Positions 36,351-43,007 of a stretch of DNA of 64,000 nt are shown here, piece by piece. The notes under the pieces were generated by a model. That model saw only the letters and a list, made by a program, of their open reading frames with translations. It did no database searches and was not told the DNA's origin. How positions within the stretch are numbered: the first letter of the stretch is position 1; each line of letters starts with the position of its first letter. The position numbers and the translations under genes are program-made. This stretch comes from Clostridia bacterium (GTDB lineage: Bacteria > Bacillota > Clostridia > Oscillospirales > Butyricicoccaceae). The DNA lies in assembly GCA_029099685.1 (NCBI GenBank), contig JAQXOO010000008.1:1-64000 (forward strand), in the 5' to 3' direction.

Positions 36351-36403
36351 TTTACACCGCCTCTCTTTTCCGATATAATATCGGTAAATCACCAACAATG
36401 CAA
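36351..36403. promoter_or_regulatory. Face-to-face divergent promoters sharing a palindromic -10 region
   Basis: Plus strand: TTTACA (36351-36356), 17 bases, TATAAT (36374-36379). Minus strand: TTGCAT (36398-36403), 17 bases, TATTAT (36375-36380). The two -10 boxes overlap inside the palindrome CCGATAT-A-ATATCGG (36370-36384). The -35 for each direction lies on the other side. Confidence 0.7.
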
Positions 36404-36420
36404 GACGAAAGGTGCAAGCT

Positions 36421-36624
36421 ATGACCGAATTTTTTGTAAATCTGCTGATCTATATCCCGCCGGCACTGTGCGGCGTGCTGTATTTTCTCCATCAACGGAA
36501 AAAGCAGGAAGCCGCCCATCAAAAAAACTTTATCCTGCTGTACCTGGTGCCCATCGTGGTGTTTACCGTGGCCAACCTGCTCTGGAGCGCCCTGCTTTAC
36601 GGCGTGGCCGTGCTGATGTCCTGA
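36421..36624 (+). CDS. Small two-helix membrane protein, unknown
   Basis: The 67-residue protein starts MTEFFVNLLIYIPPALCGVL. There are two membrane helices (about residues 3-22 and 40-62) joined by a basic loop with QRKKQEAAHQKN. ATG 36421 follows AAAGGTG. A promoter stands directly upstream and a terminator directly downstream, so it is a single-gene unit. No family recognised. Confidence 0.65.
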   Translation: MTEFFVNLLIYIPPALCGVLYFLHQRKKQEAAHQKNFILLYLVPIVVFTVANLLWSALLYGVAVLMS

Positions 36625-36628
36625 ATTT

Positions 36629-36656
36629 AAAAAGTTTCGGTCCGGCCGAAACTTTT
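36629..36656 (+). terminator. Rho-independent terminator
   Basis: AAAAGTTTCGG (36630-36640) pairs with CCGAAACTTTT (36645-36655), T run included in the 3' arm. Confidence 0.75.
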
Positions 36657-36711
36657 TGCCTTTTTTGCCGTCTATAGAAACAGAATGCTTTTATTAAGGA
36701 GATGAGTTCCA

Positions 36712-37698
36712 GTGAAAAAGATGTTGTCCGCCCTGCTGAGCGCCGTGCTGCTGCTGAGCCTGTTCGGATGCGGCGCGGCTATGAACAGCGGCGCATCCGC
36801 CGATACGCAGACCAACGGCTTTGCCTTCAGCGATCAGAACAAATATGAATCGAGCATGGGCTTTGATTCCGTGGCGCCCATGGAGCCGGAATCCGCCGCT
36901 CCCGGCTATAACGCCGTTGAGACGCCCTCCTCCTCCCTGCCCGAAAATGTCAAGATGATCTACCGGGGCTACCTGTATCTGGAATCCACCGCCTTTGACG
37001 AGGCGGTGGAGGGGCTGAACCAGCTGGTGGCAAGGATGGGCGGCTATTTTGAATCCAGCGAGCTGAACAACTACAGTCCTTACCGCAGCGCCTGCTATGT
37101 GGTGCGGGTACCCTCTGCCAAATACAACGAGTTCTGCGGCCAGGTGGGCGGTCTGGCCCAGCTCAACAGCCAGCGCCACACCACCGAAAATGTCAGCGAG
37201 GCCTATTACGACACCGAATCCCGCCTGCTGACCCAGCGCACCAAGCTGGAGCGGCTGCAGGAGCTGTTGGCCAAGGCCGAAAACATGGAGGATATCATCA
37301 CGCTGGAGAGCGCCATCGCGGACACGGAACTGAACATCGAATACCTCACCGGCACCCTGCGGAAATACGACGCGCTGGTGGACTATGCCACAGTGGAGAT
37401 CACCCTGGAGGAGGTCTATGTGCTCTCTGAGCAGGAGCAGCCGGTGACCGGCTTCTGGCCCAGGCTGGCCCAGGCCTTCAGCACCGGCACCGCCCGGTTT
37501 GTGGACGATGTGCAGGACTTTGCCCTCGGCTTTGCCCGCAACTGGGTGGGCAGCCTGATCTGGCTGGCCGTCATCGCCGCGGTGATCGTCCTGTTGGTGC
37601 GCTGGCTGCGGAAGGGTAAAAAGCCCCTGTTCTCCCGCCGGAAAAAGAAAGCTCCTGCCCCGCCGCCCGCCGAAGGGTCCGGGGAAGATCACAAGTAA
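36712..37698 (+). CDS. DUF4349 domain lipoprotein
   Basis: The 328-residue protein has a signal peptide with lipobox LFGC (about residue 20), a Ser/Ala-rich linker, and the DUF4349 core: MIYRGYLYLESTAFDEAVEG, MGGYFESSELN, VRVPSAKYNEF, TESRLLTQRTKLERLQELL (coiled coil) and a C-terminal membrane helix near residue 280-300. The tail is basic and proline-rich. So the protein is anchored at both ends with its domain outside. Function unknown. GTG 36712 (AAGGAG ten bases away) or ATG 36721 may start it. Confidence 0.85.
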   Translation: MKKMLSALLSAVLLLSLFGCGAAMNSGASADTQTNGFAFSDQNKYESSMGFDSVAPMEPESAAPGYNAVETPSSSLPENVKMIYRGYLYLESTAFDEAVEGLNQLVARMGGYFESSELNNYSPYRSACYVVRVPSAKYNEFCGQVGGLAQLNSQRHTTENVSEAYYDTESRLLTQRTKLERLQELLAKAENMEDIITLESAIADTELNIEYLTGTLRKYDALVDYATVEITLEEVYVLSEQEQPVTGFWPRLAQAFSTGTARFVDDVQDFALGFARNWVGSLIWLAVIAAVIVLLVRWLRKGKKPLFSRRKKKAPAPPPAEGSGEDHK

Positions 37699-37713
37699 AA
37701 ACCGGCTGCAAAC

Positions 37714-37744
37714 AAAAAGAACGCCCCCCGGGGCGTTCTTTTTT
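37714..37744 (+). terminator. Rho-independent terminator of the DUF4349 gene
   Basis: AAAAAGAACGCCCC pairs with GGGGCGTTCTTTTT around a 2-3 base loop. Confidence 0.85.
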
Positions 37745-37756
37745 ATCATACCAGGA

Positions 37757-37783
37757 TGTTCTGCCTGTTCTGCCTGTTCTGCG
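37757..37783. repeat. Three 9-bp tandem units
   Basis: TGTTCTGCC occurs twice in tandem, followed by TGTTCTGCG. No gene covers it. Confidence 0.6.
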
Positions 37784-37918
37784 AAGCGTGTCTGCGGCGT
37801 TATCGCGTTCAGCAATGTATTCCATTACACCAGCTGCCGTTGCTGAGCGTCCTGAGGGGGCCGCTCCCAGGCCGGCGTGTACGGCATACGCAGGTTTCCA
37901 GGCAAGGGGTTGGATCGA

Positions 37919-38515
37919 TCACTTGCGTTTCGCGGGCTTTGCCCCTCTCCGGACCGGCTTTTTCCGCACGGAAAAGCCAAAGGTGCCCAGCTGCCTGCCC
38001 AGCCCGTAGTAGCCGCCGTGGGCATAGGCCAAAAGACCGGCCTTTTCCAGATGCAGCGCGCCCTTTTCGTCCACATATCCGGGGTCCACATCCACAGCCA
38101 CGATGTCCGACAGAAACATATCATGGCTGCCCAGGTGCAGCACCTCCCGGACCCTGCACTCCAGCGACACGGGGCATTCCCCGATGCCGGGCGCCGCCAC
38201 CAGGGCGGAAGGCTCCGCCGTCAGCCCCGCCAGGGCGAACTTATCCCCGTCCCGCCCGGACTTTACCCCGCACAGGTCTGTGGCCCGCACGATGGCCTGG
38301 GTGGGCAGGTTGATGACGAACTCCCCCCGCTCCAGGATCATATGGTGGGAATACCGCTCGGGCCGGATGGAAACATAGGTCATGGGCGGCTCGCTGCACA
38401 CAATGCCGGTCCAGGCGGCGGTGAGCACATTGTGCGCCTCCATGGTGCCGCAGGACACCAGCGCCGGGGGCGCGGGGGCCAGCAGGGTGCCGGGCTTCCA
38501 CTGTAATTTTGCCAT
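37919..38515 (-). CDS. Flavin reductase-family protein
   Basis: The 198-residue protein starts MAKLQWKPGTLLAPAPPALV. The pattern NVLTAAWTGIVCSEPPMTYV, then RPERYSHHMI and GEFVINLPT, is the FMN-binding split barrel of the flavin reductase / FlaRed group. HLGSHDMFLSDIVAVDVD closes the domain. These proteins bind FMN and reduce it with NAD(P)H or act as flavoredoxins. ATG 38515 follows AAGGAGG. Stands alone. Confidence 0.85.
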   Translation of the reverse strand: MAKLQWKPGTLLAPAPPALVSCGTMEAHNVLTAAWTGIVCSEPPMTYVSIRPERYSHHMILERGEFVINLPTQAIVRATDLCGVKSGRDGDKFALAGLTAEPSALVAAPGIGECPVSLECRVREVLHLGSHDMFLSDIVAVDVDPGYVDEKGALHLEKAGLLAYAHGGYYGLGRQLGTFGFSVRKKPVRRGAKPAKRK

Positions 38516-38546
38516 TTTCACGTCCTCCTTGACTTGATGCATGGTA

Positions 38547-38572
38547 GAAAAAAGCGGCCCAAAGGGCCGCTC
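38547..38572 (-). terminator. Terminator between the RNA-like element and the flavin reductase gene
   Basis: On the minus strand AGCGGCCC-TTT-GGGCCGCT is followed by TTTTTTC. It would end transcripts coming from the DUF1292 gene and the structured element at 38593-38780. Confidence 0.8.
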
Positions 38573-38592
38573 ACGGATCTGTTTGAGATATC

Positions 38593-38780
38593 AGCCCCGC
38601 CCGGCGGGATGCGGATGTGTTAAATAACCCGCGAAGCAGGTGGGCAAGCTGCCGGACCTTTGATCGGCTCCCAACTTCCGCGCGGCGCGCGGGAGGTCTG
38701 CCAACGGGGTCCGGACCCCGCAATCCCATATAACACATTGTAGGTTAAATAAAAGGATCCGCACCCCGCCCGGCGGGGCT
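38593..38780. ncRNA. Possible long rod-shaped structured RNA (strand uncertain)
   Basis: The ends are complementary over several blocks: AGCCCCGCC (38593-38601) with GGCGGGGCT (38772-38780), GGCGGG (38603-38608) with CCCGCC (38765-38770), TGCGGAT (38610-38616) with ATCCGCA (38757-38763), and GTGTTA (38617-38622) with TAACAC (38731-38736). The interior adds CCGGACC (38652-38658) with GGTCCGG (38708-38714) and an apical hairpin at 38675-38695. About 188 nt with a long closing stem and internal bulges recalls 6S RNA, but no promoter was found and it could be a palindromic repeat. A minus-strand terminator follows at 38547-38572. Confidence 0.4.
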
Positions 38781-38787
38781 TTCAGGC

Positions 38788-39072
38788 TTATTCCTCGTCC
38801 TCGAAGGTCTCCTCCAGCCGCTCGGAAAAGATCTGGAACAGCTCGGCTTCTTCATCCTCGTCGTCCAGCGTCACCAGCATCTCCTCGCCGTCGTCCTCCA
38901 GTTCCACCTTCATGATCATCAGCTCATAGGCGTCCTCCAGGCTCATCTCGGCGGGAATAAAGGCCATATAGGTCTGGCCGTTGTATTCCACGGTGTCCAG
39001 ATGCTCCAGTTCGATCTCCCGGCCGTCCTCGTCGGTGAGCACCACAAAGTCGTTTCCGTATTCTTCGCTCAT
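38788..39072 (-). CDS. DUF1292 domain protein
   Basis: The 94-residue, very acidic protein starts MSEEYGNDFVVLTDEDGREI and has EHLDTVEYNGQTYMAFIPAE, typical of the DUF1292 (YrzB) family. Its C-terminus is mainly Glu and Asp. In other Firmicutes it follows ruvX and alaS, which are not present here. Function unknown. ATG 39072 has GGAGG about 15 bases upstream, a rather long spacing. Confidence 0.85.
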   Translation of the reverse strand: MSEEYGNDFVVLTDEDGREIELEHLDTVEYNGQTYMAFIPAEMSLEDAYELMIMKVELEDDGEEMLVTLDDEDEEAELFQIFSERLEETFEDEE

Positions 39073-39174
39073 AAAAATCGCGGACCTCCACTTGCTTTTT
39101 TCTTGTTTTCTATTATAATCGATTAAGATAGGAAATGCAACGTCCTTTTGTCGGTAAAAAAATGAAAAAAGGGC

Positions 39175-39203
39175 TTGACATTTTCCGCGCAGCCTGTTAT
39201 AGT
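39175..39203 (+). promoter_or_regulatory. Promoter of infC-rpmI-rplT
   Basis: TTGACA (39175-39180), 17 bases, TATAGT (39198-39203). Confidence 0.85.
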
Positions 39204-39209
39204 TTTTTA

Positions 39210-39338
39210 GGTAAAACAAAGTAGGACAGCCGTCCTCACCTCCATTGCGTTAGAAGAGGTCAACAATTCCGCGTTTCACGGGCGATCAGGGATCCGGGGG
39301 CGCGTTTGTTCGGACGGCGATTCTGCCGCCCGTTTTTT
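39210..39338 (+). promoter_or_regulatory. infC leader with attenuator (L20-leader type)
   Basis: The roughly 150-nt leader before infC ends in a hairpin CGGACGGC (39311-39318) / GCCGCCCG (39325-39332, one mismatch) followed by TTTTTT, just before the infC ribosome site. In Firmicutes this operon is controlled by ribosomal protein L20 binding to such a leader and choosing the terminator. The identification rests on position and the terminator; the L20 binding fold was not modelled. Confidence 0.6.
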
Positions 39339-39361
39339 GATTTTTTAGGAGGTGTTCAAAC

Positions 39362-39874
39362 ATTAGCACTTTGGAGCATCAGATCAACGAAGAGATTCGT
39401 GATAAGGAAGTTCGACTGATCGACAGCGACGGTTCCCAGCTGGGCATCGTTTCCCTGCAGCAGGCCATGGATACCGCCATCCAGCGGGGTCTGGACCTGG
39501 TAAAGATCGCCCCCAAGGCAGAGCCCCCCGTGTGCCGCGTCATGGACTACGGCAAGTTCCGCTTTGAACAGGCCAAAAAGGAAAAGGAAGCCCGCAAGAA
39601 CCAGAAGGTTGTGGATATCAAGGAAGTCCGTCTGTCCGCCAAGATCGACGTCGCCGACTTCAACGTCCGCGTCAAGCAGGCTGAGAAGTTCCTCAAATCC
39701 GGCGATAAGGTCAAGGCCAGCATCCGCTTCCGGGGCCGCGAGATGGCCCACACTGACATCGGTCTGACTGTGATGCAGCGCTTTGCCGAAGCCTGCGCCG
39801 AGTTTGGCAGCATTGAAAAGCCCGCCAAGCTGGAAGGCCGCCAGATGCTGATGTTTATCGCCCCCAAGAAATAA
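39362..39874 (+). CDS. infC: Translation initiation factor IF-3 (AUU start codon)
   Basis: The 170-residue protein has the N-terminal HQINEEIRDKEVRLIDSDG, the linker EQAKKEKEARKNQKVVDIKE and the C-terminal FRGREMAHTDIG and MLMFIAPKK. The ribosome site AGGAGGTG (39347-39354) lies 7 bases before an ATT at 39362, while the first TTG (39371) is 16 bases away and no ATG fits. AUU starts are a hallmark of infC, letting IF-3 limit its own synthesis by rejecting non-standard start codons. Confidence 0.93.
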   Translation: MSTLEHQINEEIRDKEVRLIDSDGSQLGIVSLQQAMDTAIQRGLDLVKIAPKAEPPVCRVMDYGKFRFEQAKKEKEARKNQKVVDIKEVRLSAKIDVADFNVRVKQAEKFLKSGDKVKASIRFRGREMAHTDIGLTVMQRFAEACAEFGSIEKPAKLEGRQMLMFIAPKK

Positions 39875-39921
39875 AAACGTTATCAATAAGCGATTTGCTT
39901 TTTAAGGAAGGAGCAGCAACC

Positions 39922-40122
39922 ATGCCGAAAATCAAGACCCATTCCGGCGCTAAAAAGCGTGTTTCCGTCACCAAGACCGGCAAAGTCAAGCTGAACAGCG
40001 CTAACAGACGCCACGATATCAAGGGCTGTAAGTCCACCAAGCGGAAACGCCATCTGCGGAAGGCTTTCATGGCCGGTTCCACCACCGCCCCCACCCTGAA
40101 GCGTCTCGTCCCGTACAAATAA
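39922..40122 (+). CDS. rpmI: 50S ribosomal protein L35
   Basis: The 66-residue protein starts MPKIKTHSGAKKRVSVTKTG, the L35 signature, and is rich in Lys and Arg. ATG 39922 follows AAGGAAGGAG. It lies between infC and rplT in the universal order. Confidence 0.97.
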   Translation: MPKIKTHSGAKKRVSVTKTGKVKLNSANRRHDIKGCKSTKRKRHLRKAFMAGSTTAPTLKRLVPYK

Positions 40123-40150
40123 ACCCTGAGTCAGAAGGAGGATTTAAAAC

Positions 40151-40504
40151 ATGGCACGTGTGAAAGGCGCGATGATGACGCGCAAAAGAAGAAAGAAAAT
40201 TATCAAGCTGGCGAAGGGTTACTGGGGCAACAAAAAGAACCACTTCAAGGTAGCCAACGAGCAGGTGATGAAGTCCCTGCGTTATGCTTATGTGGGCCGC
40301 AAGCTGAAGAAGCGTGACTTCCGCAAGCTGTGGATCTCCCGCATCAGCGCCGCCTGCAAGATGAACGGCATCAACTACAGCCGCTTCATGAACGGTCTGA
40401 AGAAGGCCGGTATCGACCTCAACCGCAAGATGCTGGCTGAGATCGCTGTCAGCGATAAGGCTGCTTTCACCGCTCTGGTGGAAAAGGCCAAGGCTGCTCT
40501 GTAA
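40151..40504 (+). CDS. rplT: 50S ribosomal protein L20
   Basis: The 117-residue protein starts [20 protein letters not shown] and contains [19 protein letters not shown], typical of L20. It is needed early in large-subunit assembly and in Firmicutes represses this operon through the leader. ATG 40151 follows AGAAGGAGG. Confidence 0.97.
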   Translation: MARVKGAMMTRKRRKKIIKLAKGYWGNKKNHFKVANEQVMKSLRYAYVGRKLKKRDFRKLWISRISAACKMNGINYSRFMNGLKKAGIDLNRKMLAEIAVSDKAAFTALVEKAKAAL

Positions 40505-40517
40505 ATCAAGGCGTTTT

Positions 40518-40550
40518 AAAAACACCGCAACTTGCGTTGCGGTGTTTTTT
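40518..40550 (+). terminator. Rho-independent terminator of infC-rpmI-rplT
   Basis: AAAACACCGCAA (40519-40530) pairs with TTGCGGTGTTTT (40537-40548), followed by further T. Confidence 0.88.
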
Positions 40551-40626
40551 ATGTTCCAAGGCAGTCTTCAGCCGCCTTCTATATATGTATTTCATAAATT
40601 ATTTATCGTTTATCATTAAAAAAGTA

Positions 40627-40655
40627 TTGACAAACGAATATGCTTTTGCTATGCT
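40627..40655 (+). promoter_or_regulatory. Promoter of the DUF2975 / XRE pair
   Basis: TTGACA (40627-40632), 17 bases, TATGCT (40650-40655), 25 bases before the start codon. Confidence 0.75.
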
Positions 40656-40680
40656 GAGTCCAGGAAAGGATGGATGCATC

Positions 40681-41196
40681 ATGACCGACACCCAGAAAAA
40701 GATCCAAAAAAGCAGCAAGGTTTTATCCGTTGTCTTCCTGGTGTTTGTGTGCGCCTGTGTGCTCCATGGGCTGAAAGTGCTTCTGTCCGTGCTGTGGCTG
40801 ATGATAAACCGACCCGGTGCCATGGAATATTTTTCCGTCCGGCTGCCTTATGCCGGCTATTGGGAACTGTTTCTCCACCAGCTGGTCTATGTCCTGACCT
40901 GGGCTGCTTACGCCGCAGCCTTCATCCCGGTGTATCAGATCTTCCGGGACATCAGCCGGGAGTATACCCCCTTCCGCTCCCTACACGTCCGGCGGCTACG
41001 CTGGTCCGCCGTGCTGCTGGCCGCGGTTTACACCCTGGAACTGGGTCTCGGTGCCATAAACTCGGTCCTGGCTGGCGGCACGCTGAACTTCACGCTGGCG
41101 CTGGACCCCTTCCTGCTTCCGCTGGCCATGGCGGGCCTGTCCTTTATTCTGGACTACGCCTGCCAGCTTCAGACGGAAGCGGACACCACCCTGTGA
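40681..41196 (+). CDS. DUF2975 family membrane protein
   Basis: The 171-residue protein has four membrane helices: about residues 12-35, 58-85, 105-125 and 137-158. QIFRDISREYTPFRSLHVRRLR between helices two and three is the conserved cytoplasmic motif of DUF2975. The family is nearly always encoded beside a small XRE regulator of the kind that follows here, and may sense a membrane condition for it. Function not established. Confidence 0.8.
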   Translation: MTDTQKKIQKSSKVLSVVFLVFVCACVLHGLKVLLSVLWLMINRPGAMEYFSVRLPYAGYWELFLHQLVYVLTWAAYAAAFIPVYQIFRDISREYTPFRSLHVRRLRWSAVLLAAVYTLELGLGAINSVLAGGTLNFTLALDPFLLPLAMAGLSFILDYACQLQTEADTTL

Positions 41197-41205
41197 GGTG
41201 ACACC

Positions 41206-41415
41206 GTGCCGATTATTTTACGTCTGGACCGGGTGATGGCCGACCGGAAAATGTCTCTCAACCAGCTGGCCCGGGAGGTGGGCATCTCCAACGTGAACCT
41301 TTCCAACATCAAGACCGGCAAGATCAGCGCCATCCGCTTTTCAACCTTGGACGCCATCTGCCGGGTGTTGGACTGCCAGCCGGGGGATCTTCTGGAATAC
41401 CGCCCGGAGCCTTGA
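41206..41415 (+). CDS. Small XRE-family regulator (partner of DUF2975)
   Basis: The 69-residue protein is a lone HTH: MPIILRLDRVMADRKMSLNQ, then LAREVGISNVNLSNIKTGK and the closing CRVLDCQPGDLLEYRPEP. This short YozG/YgzD-type regulator is typical as partner of DUF2975. GTG 41206 follows GAGGTG, which overlaps the end of the DUF2975 gene. Confidence 0.88.
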   Translation: MPIILRLDRVMADRKMSLNQLAREVGISNVNLSNIKTGKISAIRFSTLDAICRVLDCQPGDLLEYRPEP

Positions 41416-41419
41416 ATTC

Positions 41420-41454
41420 AAAAAAAGCGCCTGCCTGCCGGCAGACGCTTTTTT
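41420..41454. terminator. Bidirectional terminator
   Basis: AAAAAAGCGcCTGCC pairs with GGCAGaCGCTTTTTT (one mismatch), with A and T runs on both sides. It lies between converging genes. Confidence 0.8.
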
Positions 41455-41462
41455 CATTTCAT

Positions 41463-41681
41463 TCAGAACAGCTTTTTCAGCGAACCCAGCACATCCTTCG
41501 CGCCGTCCGCCGCGATCTTTGCCTTGACGGCGGTGATGATCTTTTCCACCGCTTCATCGGGCAGATCCACGCCCAGCACCTTTTCCACGGCCTTTACAGG
41601 TTCTTTCCGGAACTGTTCCATCAGGCCTTTATCCCGGGTGACCGATGCTAGCAGCTTCTCCGCCTGCTCCCCGATGTCCAT
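41463..41681 (-). CDS. Small helical protein linked to DUF1508, unknown
   Basis: The 72-residue protein (MDIGEQAEKLLASVTRDKGL) appears fully helical. The central KEPVKAVEKVLGVDLPDEAV is found in short clostridial proteins and weakly recalls Nif11-type leader regions. Its ATG shares one base with the stop of the DUF1508 gene (TAATG), so the two are coupled. There is no processing or modification enzyme nearby, so I do not call it a peptide precursor. Confidence 0.65.
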   Translation of the reverse strand: MDIGEQAEKLLASVTRDKGLMEQFRKEPVKAVEKVLGVDLPDEAVEKIITAVKAKIAADGAKDVLGSLKKLF

Positions 41682-42058
41682 TACTGGGCCTCCTCCACCA
41701 CTACAGCGGCTTCGGGGGCGTTCTTTTTCACGGACTCGATGCCGTTTTTGCAGCCGGCCATGGCCTTGTAGCCCTCGCTGACAGCGATGATCTGTCCGTT
41801 GGTGGCCTTCAGGCGGAAGCGGAACTCGCCGGCCTTATCGGTATAGATCTCGAACTTGGGGTGCTTTTCCACGGCGAAGCCTTCCACGGTCTGGTCTTCC
41901 ACGGCGGCCACGGGGGCATTCTTGCGGACGGATTCCACGCCGTTTTTGCAGGCGGCTTGGGAGGCATAGACCTCAGAAGTAGCGATGACCTCGCCGTTGC
42001 CGGCCTTCAGGTCAAACTTGACGCCGGTCTTGGTGTTGCGGATCACAAATTTACCCAT
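41681..42058 (-). CDS. DUF1508 (YegP-like) tandem-repeat protein
   Basis: The 125-residue protein consists of two copies of the YegP unit: MGKFVIRNTKTGVKFDLKAG with CKNGVESVRKNAP, and KFEIYTDKAGEFRFRLKATN with CKNGIESVKKNAP. Each forms a small beta sheet and helix. The role is unknown. ATG 42058 is preceded by AGGAGGTCCA. First gene of a two-gene unit. Confidence 0.88.
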   Translation of the reverse strand: MGKFVIRNTKTGVKFDLKAGNGEVIATSEVYASQAACKNGVESVRKNAPVAAVEDQTVEGFAVEKHPKFEIYTDKAGEFRFRLKATNGQIIAVSEGYKAMAGCKNGIESVKKNAPEAAVVVEEAQ

Positions 42059-42175
42059 AGCATTGGACCTCCTGTCGTTCCTATCAGTTTCTGCCATCCC
42101 CTTTGGGATGGTTTTTTGGATTGTTTACAGTATAAAATAAAATTGCGTCCGAAATCAAGCCAATTTTGCATTTTT

Positions 42176-42204
42176 TTGCATAATTCGCGCCCATATGGTA
42201 TACT
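42176..42204 (+). promoter_or_regulatory. Promoter of the ArsC-like / DUF523 / AlkZ-like row
   Basis: TTGCAT (42176-42181), 17 bases, TATACT (42199-42204), 30 bases before the start codon. Confidence 0.7.
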
Positions 42205-42234
42205 GGCTGCAAACCGATCAAGGAGGATACCCCT

Positions 42235-42585
42235 ATGCTGTTCCTTTGTTACCCCAAATGCTCCACCTGCCAGAAGGCAAAGGCCTTTCTGGACCAGGCG
42301 GGCGTGTCCTATGAACTGCGGGACATCAAGCTGCAGAAGCCGTCTCAGGAGGAGCTGCGCCGCTGGCAGGCGGAAAGCGGCCTTCCGCTGAAAAAGTTTT
42401 TTAACACCTCCGGGCTGCAGTACCGTGCCCTGGAGCTGGCAAAGCGACTGCCCCAGATGTCCGAGGACGAGCAGTTTGCCCTGCTGGCCTCTGACGGAAT
42501 GCTGGTGAAGCGCCCCCTGCTCATCGGCAACGGCTTCGTGCTGGCGGGCTTCCGGCAGGGCGAGTGGGAGGCGAAGCTCAAATGA
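42235..42585 (+). CDS. ArsC/Spx-family thioredoxin-fold protein
   Basis: The 116-residue protein starts MLFLCYPKCSTCQKAKAFLD with a CSTC active-site pair near residue 9-12, followed by YELRDIKLQKPSQEEL and a VKRPLLIGNGFVLAGF end. This is the YffB/ArsC-like group. Unlike Spx it is not clearly tied to RNA polymerase binding, and the arsenate-reductase role is unproven here. ATG overlaps ATGA with DUF523. Confidence 0.85.
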   Translation: MLFLCYPKCSTCQKAKAFLDQAGVSYELRDIKLQKPSQEELRRWQAESGLPLKKFFNTSGLQYRALELAKRLPQMSEDEQFALLASDGMLVKRPLLIGNGFVLAGFRQGEWEAKLK

Positions 42586-43007
42586 CGATCCTGGTATCCG
42601 CCTGTCTGCTGGGCTGCCCCTGCCGGTATGACGGCACCGCCAAGGCGGACCCCCGGGTGCTGTCGCTGATGGAGCGGCACACGCTGATCCCGGTCTGTCC
42701 CGAACAGCTTGGCGGGCTGCCCACGCCCCGGCTGCCCTCTGAGCGCCGGGAGGGCGGCGTCTTTGACCGCGGCGGCATGGATGTGACGGTCCAGTACCGG
42801 CAGGGCGCGGAGGAAGTCCTGCGGCTGGCCCGGCTGTACGGCTGCACCCACGCGGTGCTCAAGGAGCGCAGCCCCTCCTGCGGCAGCGGACAGATCTATA
42901 ACGGCAGCTTCTCCCACGTGCTGGTGCCCGGCAGCGGCGTGGCGGCGGAGCTGCTGGCCCAAAACGGCATCACCGTGCTGGGCGAAAGTCAGGCGGACGT
43001 CCTGTGA
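42582..43007 (+). CDS. DUF523 family protein
   Basis: The 141-residue protein starts MTILVSACLLGCPCRYDGTA. Motifs SACLLG, CRYDG, CPEQLGGLPTPR and KERSPSCG are those of DUF523 (YbbK), a cysteine-rich family of unknown activity; four conserved cysteines may hold a metal. Overlaps both neighbours by 4 bases, so it belongs to a tight operon. Confidence 0.88.
   Translation: MTILVSACLLGCPCRYDGTAKADPRVLSLMERHTLIPVCPEQLGGLPTPRLPSERREGGVFDRGGMDVTVQYRQGAEEVLRLARLYGCTHAVLKERSPSCGSGQIYNGSFSHVLVPGSGVAAELLAQNGITVLGESQADVL

Noticed and set aside
37757..37783. TGTTCTGC(C/G) repeats as a CRISPR-like or regulatory array
   Set aside because: Only three 9-bp units without spacers; too short for an array and without a neighbouring gene to affect.
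39371..39874. TTG at 39371 as infC start
   Set aside because: Sixteen bases from the Shine-Dalgarno; the ATT at 39362 has the proper 7-base spacing and is the known infC habit.
41463..41681. Precursor peptide of a modified natural product
   Set aside because: No cyclase, radical SAM, peptidase or transporter gene accompanies it; it is coupled to DUF1508 instead.
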